DNA of 5,458 nucleotides from an uncultured Coriobacteriaceae bacterium (lineage in GTDB: Bacteria; Actinomycetota; Coriobacteriia; Coriobacteriales; Atopobiaceae): positions 1 to 5,458 of the forward strand of contig CACXFF010000042.1 of NCBI GenBank assembly GCA_902766805.1, given 5' to 3'. Positions 1 to 4,852 of this stretch are shown in pieces. Every line of letters begins with the position of its first letter. The stretch's first letter is position 1. The position numbers were made by a program, and so were the translations under genes. The notes under the pieces were generated by a model, which saw only the letters and a program-made list of their open reading frames with translations, did no database searches and was not told the origin of the DNA.

Positions 1-1
1 C

Positions 2-271
2 CCCAACTATTTCGGCGAGCTGTTGTTCTGGACGGGTACGTTCGTGGGCGGCATCCCCATCTACCACGGCGTGCTCGAGTGGATCGTTGTCTTGCTGGGC
101 TATCTGGGCATCATCTACGTCATGTTCAGCGGCGCGCGCAGGCTGGAGATCCGCCAGAACAGGATCTACGGCGACGACCCCGAGTACCAGCGCTACGTCT
201 CCACCACGCCCATCATGATTCCGCTCATCCCGATCTATAGCGTGGAAAAGTACAAGTGGCTGGTGGCCTAG
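2..271 (+). CDS. DUF1295 / steroid 5-alpha-reductase-like membrane protein, C-terminal part (5' end off window)
   Basis: The reading frame is open from the left edge, so only the last 89 residues are present. They begin PNYFGELLFWTGTF, the motif that starts the C-terminal conserved block of DUF1295 (steroid 5-alpha-reductase / isoprenylcysteine methyltransferase-like) integral membrane proteins. A hydrophobic segment follows (about residues 29-45, WIVVLLGYLGIIYVMF), then the family's closing signature: an E near RQNRIYGDDPEYQRYVSTTP, matching the usual E-x-YGxxPEYQxYxxxTPxxIPL. Members span the membrane several times, and the known fold binds a nicotinamide or methyl-donor cofactor; the substrate of this family is generally unknown. 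A TTG at position 23 could be read as a start, but the family motif extends upstream of it, so it is internal. A GC-rich hairpin begins 26 bases after the stop. Family call is firm; function is not. Confidence 0.87.
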   Translation, partial: PNYFGELLFWTGTFVGGIPIYHGVLEWIVVLLGYLGIIYVMFSGARRLEIRQNRIYGDDPEYQRYVSTTPIMIPLIPIYSVEKYKWLVA

Positions 272-297
272 CACTGACCTCTCGCACAAATGCTGAT

Positions 298-338
298 GCC
301 CGCGGCACCGTCCACTCCATCGACGGCGCCGCGGGCGT
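298..338 (+). terminator. GC-rich hairpin, probable terminator of the DUF1295 gene
   Basis: GCCCGCGGC (298-306) pairs perfectly with GCCGCGGGC (328-336). After one mismatch (307/327) five more pairs form (308-312 with 322-326) around a 9-base loop. It lies just past the stop at 271, the right place for a terminator. The following bases are GTATTAG rather than a T-run, so it is not a textbook intrinsic terminator and may be weak or only a 3'-end stabiliser. Confidence 0.5.
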
Positions 339-340
339 AT

Positions 341-414
341 TAGTGCAAAGTCGTGAAGGGCAAACGAGTCGCCAACAGGCGTTTTGCCAAAAGCGCACTC
401 ACGACTTTGCACTA
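341..414. repeat. Stem-loop unit 1 of the array
   Basis: Sixteen perfectly complementary bases (341-356 and 399-414) enclose 42 bases. The enclosed stretch folds again: 359-364 pairs with 383-388 (GGCAAA/TTTGCC, with T382 unpaired inside), and CGCC (370-373) pairs with GGCG (378-381) around an AACA loop. The result is a nested, nearly continuous hairpin. Confidence 0.8.
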
Positions 415-416
415 GA

Positions 417-422
417 TATAAT
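417..422 (+). promoter_or_regulatory. Candidate -10 box (TATAAT) between the two stem-loop units
   Basis: A perfect TATAAT lies in the 12-13 base AT-rich gap between repeat copies 2 and 3, in otherwise GC-rich DNA. If used, transcription would start near 428-430, inside copy 3, giving the phosphatase gene a leader of about 220 bases. No convincing -35 hexamer is seen 16-18 bases upstream (the stretch is CGCACT-like), so an activator or a non-canonical promoter would be needed. It could also be a chance match. Confidence 0.35.
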
Positions 423-426
423 TGCG

Positions 427-499
427 AGTGCAAAGTCGTCGAGGCCTCTCGCAACAAAAGCCCAGATGAGCGCTTTTCGGCCGTTCACGACTTTGCACT
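427..499. repeat. Stem-loop unit 2 of the array
   Basis: Thirteen complementary bases (427-439 and 487-499) enclose an interior whose sequence is largely different from unit 1 but which also keeps an inner stem: GGCC (443-446) with GGCC (479-482), and AAAAGC (456-461) with GCTTTT (472-477). Conserved arms and spacing with a diverged but still foldable interior suggest that the structure matters, not the loop sequence. Confidence 0.78.
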
Positions 500-521
500 A
501 ATGGCGCTGGCATCCGAACGA

Positions 522-545
522 CTGGCCGTTGCGGCCAGCCCGCAA
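522..545 (+). promoter_or_regulatory. Two overlapping, mutually exclusive small hairpins upstream of the phosphatase
   Basis: CTGGCC (522-527) pairs with GGCCAG (533-538) around a 5-base loop, while TTGCGG (529-534) pairs with CCGCAA (540-545) around another 5-base loop. The two stems share bases 533-534 and each stem occupies the other's loop, so only one can form at a time. A further GGCCAG (552-557) could replace the first one. This is seen directly; a switching role is speculation. Confidence 0.4.
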
Positions 546-566
546 CCCTCAGGCCAGAGCCGAGAG

Positions 567-597
567 TGGCGAACTTGTGCCAGGAACAAGCTCGCCA
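567..597 (+). promoter_or_regulatory. 12-base-arm hairpin in the phosphatase leader
   Basis: TGGCGAACTTGT (567-578) is complementary to ACAAGCTCGCCA (586-597) at 11 of 12 positions, with an A/C mismatch at 573/591 and a 7-base loop (579-585). It ends 44 bases before the likely ribosome binding site. No T-run follows it, so it is not an obvious terminator; it could be a protein-binding palindrome or a leader RNA stem. Confidence 0.5.
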
Positions 598-641
598 AGC
601 TCCGTGTAAGATGTCGAGAGGCCTAGCCCCCACAGATGAAA

Positions 642-646
642 AGAGG
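642..646 (+). promoter_or_regulatory. Ribosome binding site that selects the ATG at 651
   Basis: AGAGG (within AAGAGG) stands 4 bases before the ATG at 651. The in-frame ATG at 636 has no purine-rich sequence at useful spacing (the nearest, GAGAGG at 617-622, is 13 bases away, followed by a C-rich stretch). The shorter start also leaves a compact lipoprotein signal peptide. Confidence 0.6.
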
Positions 647-650
647 TTTT

Positions 651-2090
651 ATGTCCAACCGCAACCGTATTGCGTTCCTTGCGGCAGTCCTGGTGCTGTC
701 GCTGGGATTCGCCCTGCCCCTCTGGGGCTGCAGCCAGCCGCAGGGATCAGCCCAAAGCGCTGCAAGCACTCAGGCGCAGACGGCCGAAGCCGCCAAGACG
801 GGCGAGGCAAGCTCCGCGGCCAAGCCGGAGGCCGCCGCGCTCGACTTCCACAAGCCCGGCAACGACTACAAGCTCCAGCAGGTTGTCGTCCTGAGCCGCC
901 ACAACATCCGTGCGCCGTTGTCGTCCACCGGATCGGCCCTCGACCTGGCGACCCCGTACACGTGGATCGACTGGACGGCCAACACCAGCGAGCTCACCGT
1001 GCGCGGAGGAGCGCTGGAGACCATGACGGGCGAGTACGTCCGCAAGTGGCTCGAATCCGAAGGCCTCATTCCTGAGAACTACCGGCCCGAAGAAGGTGCG
1101 GTCCGCTTCTACGCCAACGGCAAGCAGCGCACCATCGCCACAGCCCAGTTCTTCTCGAGCGGCATGCTGCCCGTAGCGAACATCGACATCGAGACGCATG
1201 CCGAGTACGACGCCATGGACCCCGTGTTCTCCCCTTCGTTCACCTTCATGTCTGATTCCTACCGGGAAGAAGCCCTCAAGCAGATCGGGAGCATGGGCGG
1301 CGCCACTGGCATCGACAACGTGGCTTCCTACCTGGCAGACTCGTATGCCCTCATCGAGGACGTGGTGGACTACAAGGATTCCGAGGCGTACAAGTCGGGC
1401 AGCATCAAGGACCTCGACACCAAAGACACCGCCATCACGCTCGAGCTCAACAAGGAGCCGGCGGTGTCGGGCTCGCTCAAGACAGCCTGCCAACTTGCCG
1501 ACGCGCTCGTGCTGCAGTACTACGAGTGCCCGGACGCGAAGGCAGCGGCCTTTGGCCACGACCTCAGCGATGACCAGTGGAAGCTCGTGTCTCAGTCCAA
1601 GGACGCTTACGTTGACATCCTCTACACCGCGCCGCTCGTCGCCACCAACATCGCGCACCCGCTGCTGCAGGAGATCGGCAACGAGATGGACGCGCAGGGT
1701 CGTCTCTTCACCTTCCTGTGCGGCCATGACTCGAACATCGCGAGCGTCCTTGCGGCACTCAAGGTCGAGGAGTACGAGCTGCCGGGCGCCATCGAGGTGA
1801 AGACGCCCATCGGCTCCAAGCTGGTGTTCGAGAGGTGGGCGAACGCCAATGGCGAGCAGTTCGGACGCGTCCGCCTGCTGTACCAGAGCGTAGACCAGCT
1901 GCGCTTGGGCACCATGCTTGCCGGCTCAGAGTCGCCGCAGAGCGTCGACCTGTCGTTCGAGGGCCTGAAGAAGAACGAGGACGGGCTGTACTCGTACGAC
2001 GAGCTGCGCGCGCATGTCAAAGCCGCCACCGACGAGTACGACAACATCGTGCAGAAGTACGGCGAGGCAGAGCTCGCACAGGCTGCATAG
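651..2090 (+). CDS. agp: Agp-like histidine acid phosphatase (glucose-1-phosphatase/phytase family), lipoprotein
   Basis: A 479-residue protein of histidine phosphatase branch 2. Residues 1-27 are a lipoprotein signal: SNRNR, a hydrophobic stretch, then a lipobox-like LWGC with Cys27 as the predicted lipidated residue. An Ala/Gln/Glu-rich linker of about 30 residues follows. The catalytic motif SRHNIRAPL places the phosphorylated histidine at His84 (Arg83, Arg87). The second motif GHDSNIASVL places His359-Asp360, the proton donor. RHN (rather than RHG) and HDSN (rather than HDTN) are the forms I know from E. coli glucose-1-phosphatase. Other stretches also resemble Agp: YANGKQRTIATAQFF, LQYYECPDAKAAAFG, TPIGSKLVFERW and YQSVDQLR. 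Agp is about 413 residues and periplasmic; this one is longer because of its lipoprotein leader and linker. Expected role: release of phosphate from glucose-1-phosphate or phytate at the cell surface. The start at 636 would add five residues. A strong terminator follows the stop; the repeat array lies upstream. Family is firm, substrate less so. Confidence 0.9.
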   Translation: MSNRNRIAFLAAVLVLSLGFALPLWGCSQPQGSAQSAASTQAQTAEAAKTGEASSAAKPEAAALDFHKPGNDYKLQQVVVLSRHNIRAPLSSTGSALDLATPYTWIDWTANTSELTVRGGALETMTGEYVRKWLESEGLIPENYRPEEGAVRFYANGKQRTIATAQFFSSGMLPVANIDIETHAEYDAMDPVFSPSFTFMSDSYREEALKQIGSMGGATGIDNVASYLADSYALIEDVVDYKDSEAYKSGSIKDLDTKDTAITLELNKEPAVSGSLKTACQLADALVLQYYECPDAKAAAFGHDLSDDQWKLVSQSKDAYVDILYTAPLVATNIAHPLLQEIGNEMDAQGRLFTFLCGHDSNIASVLAALKVEEYELPGAIEVKTPIGSKLVFERWANANGEQFGRVRLLYQSVDQLRLGTMLAGSESPQSVDLSFEGLKKNEDGLYSYDELRAHVKAATDEYDNIVQKYGEAELAQAA

Positions 2091-2117
2091 CCCATCCGGG
2101 CAACGCCAAGCTTGGCC

Positions 2118-2168
2118 AAAAAAGCAGCCCCTTTCCGCTCGATAACGGAAAGGGGCTGTTCCTTATTT
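2118..2168. terminator. Strong bidirectional intrinsic terminator
   Basis: A perfect 13-base-pair stem, CAGCCCCTTTCCG (2125-2137) with CGGAAAGGGGCTG (2146-2158), has an 8-base loop. On the + strand it is followed by TTCCTTATTT, and on the - strand by six T residues (A run at 2118-2123). It therefore ends the phosphatase transcript and can also end the oppositely oriented EAL transcript, whose stop is about 140 bases away. Confidence 0.92.
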
Positions 2169-2188
2169 GCTCACCGTTCTTGCTTGCT

Positions 2189-2212
2189 CTCTTGGCTCAC
2201 CTCTTGGCTCAC
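2189..2212. repeat. Short tandem duplication
   Basis: CTCTTGGCTCAC occurs twice, head to tail, with no gap (2189-2200 and 2201-2212), in the otherwise featureless 150-base gap between the terminator and the EAL gene. Probably a slippage product; no function is evident. Confidence 0.7.
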
Positions 2213-2309
2213 GCGCATCCGTCCTGCCAACACTCGGACATGCTGCAGCGCGCGGCATTCATCCCTTGCGTCGGGCGCACGGTCTCACGCGCCCGTCAGC
2301 CAAGAACGC

Positions 2310-3080
2310 CTAGTGGTTCTCCTTGAGCGCGTCTGTGGAGAGCAGGGCGTCGGCATCCATGGGCTCGCCCAGGTAGAAGCCCTGCGCACGCGCGCAGCCG
2401 GCGTCGGACAGGAACTCGGCGTCCTCCGCGCTCTCCACGCCGGTGGCACCCAGGAGCAGGCCCAGCTCGTCGGCGCAGGCGACGTAGGCCGCGAGCTGCT
2501 CGGCATCCATGTCCTCCCAGGCGCTGCGGGCCAGCTTGACCTGCTGGACGCCCAGCTCCGCCAGCACGGGAAGTCCCTCGACGCCCGATGTCACGTTGTC
2601 GGCCGTCACACAGATGCCCGCCTCGCGCAGGCTCGCCACGAAGTCCCCCATCCCCAGCGACTCGTCCGTGAGGAAGCGCTCCTGCAGCTCGATGTGCAGC
2701 TGCGCGCCCTGCGACTCGTGCCAAGAGGCGGTGTCGTTCAAGGTCTGGATGAACGCGGGGTCGTCGGCATGCAGCGCCGCGAAGTTGAGCGCCACGGGAA
2801 CGCCGACCTTGGGCTGCATCGCGCTGCCCTCTTCGGCCATGAACCAGTCCAGGCCCGCCGTCACGCCCATGCGATCGAGCGAGGGCACAAAAAGCGCCGC
2901 CGGGATGAGCGTGCCGTCCGGCAGGGTCCAGCGCACGAGCGCCTCGACCTCCACCAGCGAGCCGCCACGCAGGTCGTACACGGGCTGATAGTAGGCAACG
3001 AGCTCGCGCTCCTCCACCGCACGGGCCACGTCGTTCATGATGAGCTCGTCGTCAAGATGCTGGATTTCCTCTTGGTCCAT
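2310..3080 (-). CDS. Stand-alone EAL-domain protein with degenerate catalytic residues
   Basis: A 256-residue protein that is essentially one EAL domain (about residues 15-246), the cyclic-di-GMP phosphodiesterase fold, with no sensor, GGDEF or membrane segment. Seen in order: YYQPVYDL (30-37); E46-A47-L48 in VEALVRW; N99 in VALNFAAL; E131 and E134 in HIELQERF; and Q233-G234-F235 near the end. These positions fit active enzymes. Three others do not: the usual DDFG motif reads D161-N162-V163-T164, the Asp of the KxD motif is Ala184 (K182 kept), and the first Glu of EGVE is Thr213 (ATGVE). Those residues bind metal or serve catalysis in characterised EAL enzymes, so hydrolysis is probably weak or lost. 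Comparable stand-alone degenerate EAL proteins (E. coli/Salmonella YdiV) act by protein contact instead. The ATG at 3080 is chosen because AAGGGG stands 5 bases before it; upstream frame to 3350 looks non-coding. Divergent from the IIB-ROK gene. Confidence 0.88.
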   Translation of the reverse strand: MDQEEIQHLDDELIMNDVARAVEERELVAYYQPVYDLRGGSLVEVEALVRWTLPDGTLIPAALFVPSLDRMGVTAGLDWFMAEEGSAMQPKVGVPVALNFAALHADDPAFIQTLNDTASWHESQGAQLHIELQERFLTDESLGMGDFVASLREAGICVTADNVTSGVEGLPVLAELGVQQVKLARSAWEDMDAEQLAAYVACADELGLLLGATGVESAEDAEFLSDAGCARAQGFYLGEPMDADALLSTDALKENH

Positions 3081-3085
3081 GGGAT

Positions 3086-3091
3086 CCCCTT
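3086..3091 (-). promoter_or_regulatory. Ribosome binding site of the EAL gene
   Basis: On the minus strand AAGGGG is followed by 5 bases (ATCCC) and the ATG at 3080. It decides the start over in-frame upstream candidates reaching to 3350, which would overlap the divergent gene's ribosome binding site and start. Confidence 0.7.
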
Positions 3092-3298
3092 GTTCTGCAC
3101 GGGCGCACTGCGCTAGATTACAACCCCTTGACTTTATGCCGAAACGAGGGAACGCGTGCGCTCCGCTCGGCAGGCGGCGCGTATTGGCCGTCCATGCGCT
3201 GTTGCACGCAGCGTCGAACGCGCCCAACGCTACGATTTGCCAAACAATCCGAGAAGATAGAGCGCACGACTTTATGATTGTCCCAGCAGAGGCGGGAC
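3092..3298. promoter_or_regulatory. Divergent promoter region between the EAL and IIB-ROK genes
   Basis: This gap holds no gene I can support. GACTTTATG occurs twice in the same orientation (3130-3138 and 3269-3277). The second copy gives TATGAT (3273-3278), one base from a consensus -10 and a candidate for the + gene, though no good -35 sits 16-18 bases upstream. TTGCCA (3237-3242) and TTGACT (3128-3133) resemble -35 boxes but lack a matching -10 at normal spacing. CACGACTTT (3265-3273) also matches nine bases of the repeat at 339-502. Promoters must lie here because both genes start from it, but exact positions are uncertain. Confidence 0.45.
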
Positions 3299-3305
3299 AA
3301 GGGGG
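3299..3305 (+). promoter_or_regulatory. Ribosome binding site of the IIB-ROK gene
   Basis: AAGGGGG is followed by 5 bases (CCACA) and the ATG at 3311. This favours 3311 over the in-frame TTG at 3278, which has no comparable purine tract. Confidence 0.75.
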
Positions 3306-3310
3306 CCACA

Positions 3311-4762
3311 ATGGCAGACGTGAGCACGCGCTTCCGAGACTGGGTCGCACAGCAGCGTCCGGCCGGCGCCGACGCCGTCGTGCGCGACGCCGATTCGATA
3401 CAGTTCGACACGGGCATGGCCACCGCGCAGGTCAACCTCTATCCGTACGAGGACGGCAGAGAGATCGTGGAGCTGCGCATCACGCGCGCCATCGACGACC
3501 AAGACACCTTCTTCCTGCACTTCCTGCTCGACAACATGCCGCGCGCAGAGGAGCTCTTTGGCCAGATGGCCGAGGCCCTGGAAGGGCAGACCACGACGTT
3601 GGCCACGCACGTGCTGCTCTGCTGCACCTCGGCGTTCACCACTACGCTCTTTGCCAACAAGATGGGCGAGATCGCCGAGAGCCTCTCGCTGGACTACGAC
3701 TTCACCGCCCTGCCCGTGCACGATGCGCTGGTGCCCGGCGGAGACTTCGCGGCCGTGCTGCTGGCGCCGCAGGTCGCCTTCATGCGCGACCAGATAGCCC
3801 AGGCCCACCCCCATGCCATCGTGTTCGAAATCCCGGGCAAGGTCTTCGGCAGCTACGATGCCGGCATGGCCCTGCAGCTCGTGATGCACGCCCTGCACGA
3901 TGCACAGGCCCCCGCGCGCGACGACGCCAAGGAGAGCCTGCGCACGGCACGCGACCTCGCCGACGACCGCCAGGTGCTCATCATCACGCTGTTCAGCCTG
4001 CGCGAGACCTCGCGCATCGGTTATCGCCTCTACGACCACGGCGTGGGTACGTTGCAGGGAGCCGTGCGCAAGCCCAAGCTCTCCTACCGCGACGTCGTGG
4101 ACCTCGTGGACACCCTGCCCGCACGCGGCCTCGACATGTCGACGCTCGACGCCGTGGGCATCGCGCTGCCGGGCGTGGCCTATCGCGGCGTGGCGTCGCT
4201 GCCCGACATCGTGGAAGGAGACTGCGACCTGCGCGGCATCCTCGGCGAACGCCTGCACGTGCCCATCTGCGTGGACAACAACTGCAACGCCGCGGCCGTC
4301 GGCTGCTACGTCGGCCAACAGGACTACGAGAACCTCGTGTTCTTCCGCCACGCCTTCGGCCATGCCGCGGGCGGCTTCGGTGCGGTCATCGACGGTCGCC
4401 TGCTCAAGGGCCGCGAGAACCTCGCGGGCGAGCCCAAGTATTTCGAGGGGCTGTTCGACTACCGGGCACACGGGGGCTTCGGGTCGGCCCTGTGGAGCGC
4501 CGAGGGGCTGCACGCCATCGCCGAGAACGTCTCGCTCGCGGCCGTGTCGCTCATGGCGCCCGAGGCCATCTACCTCTCCGTCGACACCATCGACGACGCC
4601 GACGAGTTCCGCGCCACGCTCGTGCGCTCACTCGGCGAACGCTACGCGCCGCCCGTCCACCTCGTGAACGACTACATGGAGCGCGTGTACCTAGGCGAGC
4701 TCGCCCTCGTGCTCCAGAAGCTGCGCGATCCCAACTACCGCAGCCGCGGCGTACACCTCTGA
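3311..4762 (+). CDS. PTS EIIB (lactose/cellobiose-like)-ROK-like fusion protein, possible sugar or PTS-state sensor
   Basis: A 483-residue soluble protein in three parts. Residues 1-97 form a domain I do not recognise. Residues about 98-197 look like a PTS EIIB domain of the lactose/cellobiose type: a hydrophobic strand then CCTSAFTTTL, where Cys105 fits the phosphocysteine loop CxxGMSTS, then VLLAPQVAFM (P153-Q154, the family's LLaPQvrym) and FEIPGKVFGSYDAG. Residues about 219-483 resemble a ROK (actin-fold sugar kinase/repressor) domain: GIALPG (283-288), VDNNCNAAA (321-329), a glycine-rich AAGGFGAVIDGRLLKG, NLAGEP (370-375) and APEAIYLSVD. Kinase hallmarks are missing: no DxGGT phosphate loop near the domain start; the catalytic Asp of the usual ENDAN is Asn324; the His and Cys zinc site after AGE is absent. 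There is no helix-turn-helix as in ROK repressors. It therefore probably senses rather than phosphorylates. Divergent from the EAL gene. Domain calls are good; function is inference. Confidence 0.8.
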   Translation: MADVSTRFRDWVAQQRPAGADAVVRDADSIQFDTGMATAQVNLYPYEDGREIVELRITRAIDDQDTFFLHFLLDNMPRAEELFGQMAEALEGQTTTLATHVLLCCTSAFTTTLFANKMGEIAESLSLDYDFTALPVHDALVPGGDFAAVLLAPQVAFMRDQIAQAHPHAIVFEIPGKVFGSYDAGMALQLVMHALHDAQAPARDDAKESLRTARDLADDRQVLIITLFSLRETSRIGYRLYDHGVGTLQGAVRKPKLSYRDVVDLVDTLPARGLDMSTLDAVGIALPGVAYRGVASLPDIVEGDCDLRGILGERLHVPICVDNNCNAAAVGCYVGQQDYENLVFFRHAFGHAAGGFGAVIDGRLLKGRENLAGEPKYFEGLFDYRAHGGFGSALWSAEGLHAIAENVSLAAVSLMAPEAIYLSVDTIDDADEFRATLVRSLGERYAPPVHLVNDYMERVYLGELALVLQKLRDPNYRSRGVHL

Positions 4763-4769
4763 TCCCAAG

Positions 4770-4850
4770 CCTCAACCTACACTTGAATATACTTGAAGGT
4801 GACAGCCTTGTCTTAGAGACAAAAGTGCCACCTTCAAGTACAGATTGAGG
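4770..4850. terminator. Long imperfect hairpin between convergent genes
   Basis: Arms 4790-4813 and 4817-4840 are complementary at 20 of 24 positions around a 3-base TAG loop: 12 perfect pairs (TACTTGAAGGTG with CACCTTCAAGTA), one mismatch, two pairs, three mismatches, then TTGTCT with AGACAA. CCTCAA (4770-4775) and TTGAGG (4845-4850) can close the base. It fills nearly all of the 90-base gap between two convergent stops, so it may terminate both. There is no T-run on either strand, and the left arm carries an extra ACTTGAA (4781-4787) ten bases before the main copy, which looks more like a repeat element or binding site than a plain terminator. Confidence 0.6.
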
Positions 4851-4852
4851 GT

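Larger units (their letters stand above)
339..502. repeat. Four-copy alternating inverted-repeat array (two tandem stem-loop units)
   Basis: The 13-base core AGTGCAAAGTCGT occurs four times in alternating orientation: copy 1 forward (342-354), copy 2 reverse (401-413), copy 3 forward (427-439), copy 4 reverse (487-499). The outermost arms are perfect over 18 bases (339-356 against 485-502); copies 1 and 2 pair over 16 bases (341-356 against 399-414); copy 3 pairs over 13 bases with either copy 2 or copy 4. The spacing is exact: both pairs have the same geometry, offset by 86 bases. No gene is seen in this stretch. It resembles a BIME/REP-like or MITE-like intergenic element, or a multi-operator regulatory region. 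The layout is read directly from sequence; the element class is inference. It is not a CRISPR array, since orientation alternates and spacers are not unit-like. Confidence 0.9.

Noticed and set aside
128..271. Independent start (TTG at 23) for the DUF1295 gene
   Set aside because: Family residues PNYFGEL lie upstream of that TTG, so the gene begins outside the window.
339..502. CRISPR array
   Set aside because: Repeat copies alternate in orientation, there are only four, arms pair with each other, and gaps are 12 and about 42-46 bases rather than uniform spacers between direct repeats.
334..507. Target-site duplication (GGCG) flanking the array, marking a MITE
   Set aside because: GGCG stands at 334-337 and 503-506, but the left copy is one base off the arm end and four GC bases are common here. 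Too weak to define a transposon boundary.
256..633. Small genes within the 272-635 intergenic region
   Set aside because: Short frames there run through the inverted repeats, on both strands, with no ribosome binding site or recognisable protein.
747..1727. Long minus-strand open frame opposite the phosphatase
   Set aside because: It lies wholly antisense to a clearly homologous gene, and its protein has the Arg/Val/Leu-rich look of GC-rich antisense frames with no recognisable motif.
2112..3116. 334-codon plus-strand frame opposite the EAL gene
   Set aside because: It begins inside the terminator stem and runs antisense to a clear EAL domain; no motif is seen.
3081..3350. N-terminal extension of the EAL protein to an upstream start
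   Set aside because: The added 90 residues look non-coding, would cross the divergent gene's start, and ATG 3080 has a good ribosome binding site.
3272..4513. 413-codon minus-strand frame antisense to the IIB-ROK gene
   Set aside because: Its product is His/Val/Arg/Gly-rich without domains, as expected for the opposite strand of GC-rich coding DNA.
3037..4848. 603-codon plus-strand frame overlapping the IIB-ROK gene
   Set aside because: Product is extremely Arg/Ala-rich with no family motif; it is an alternate frame of the IIB-ROK gene.
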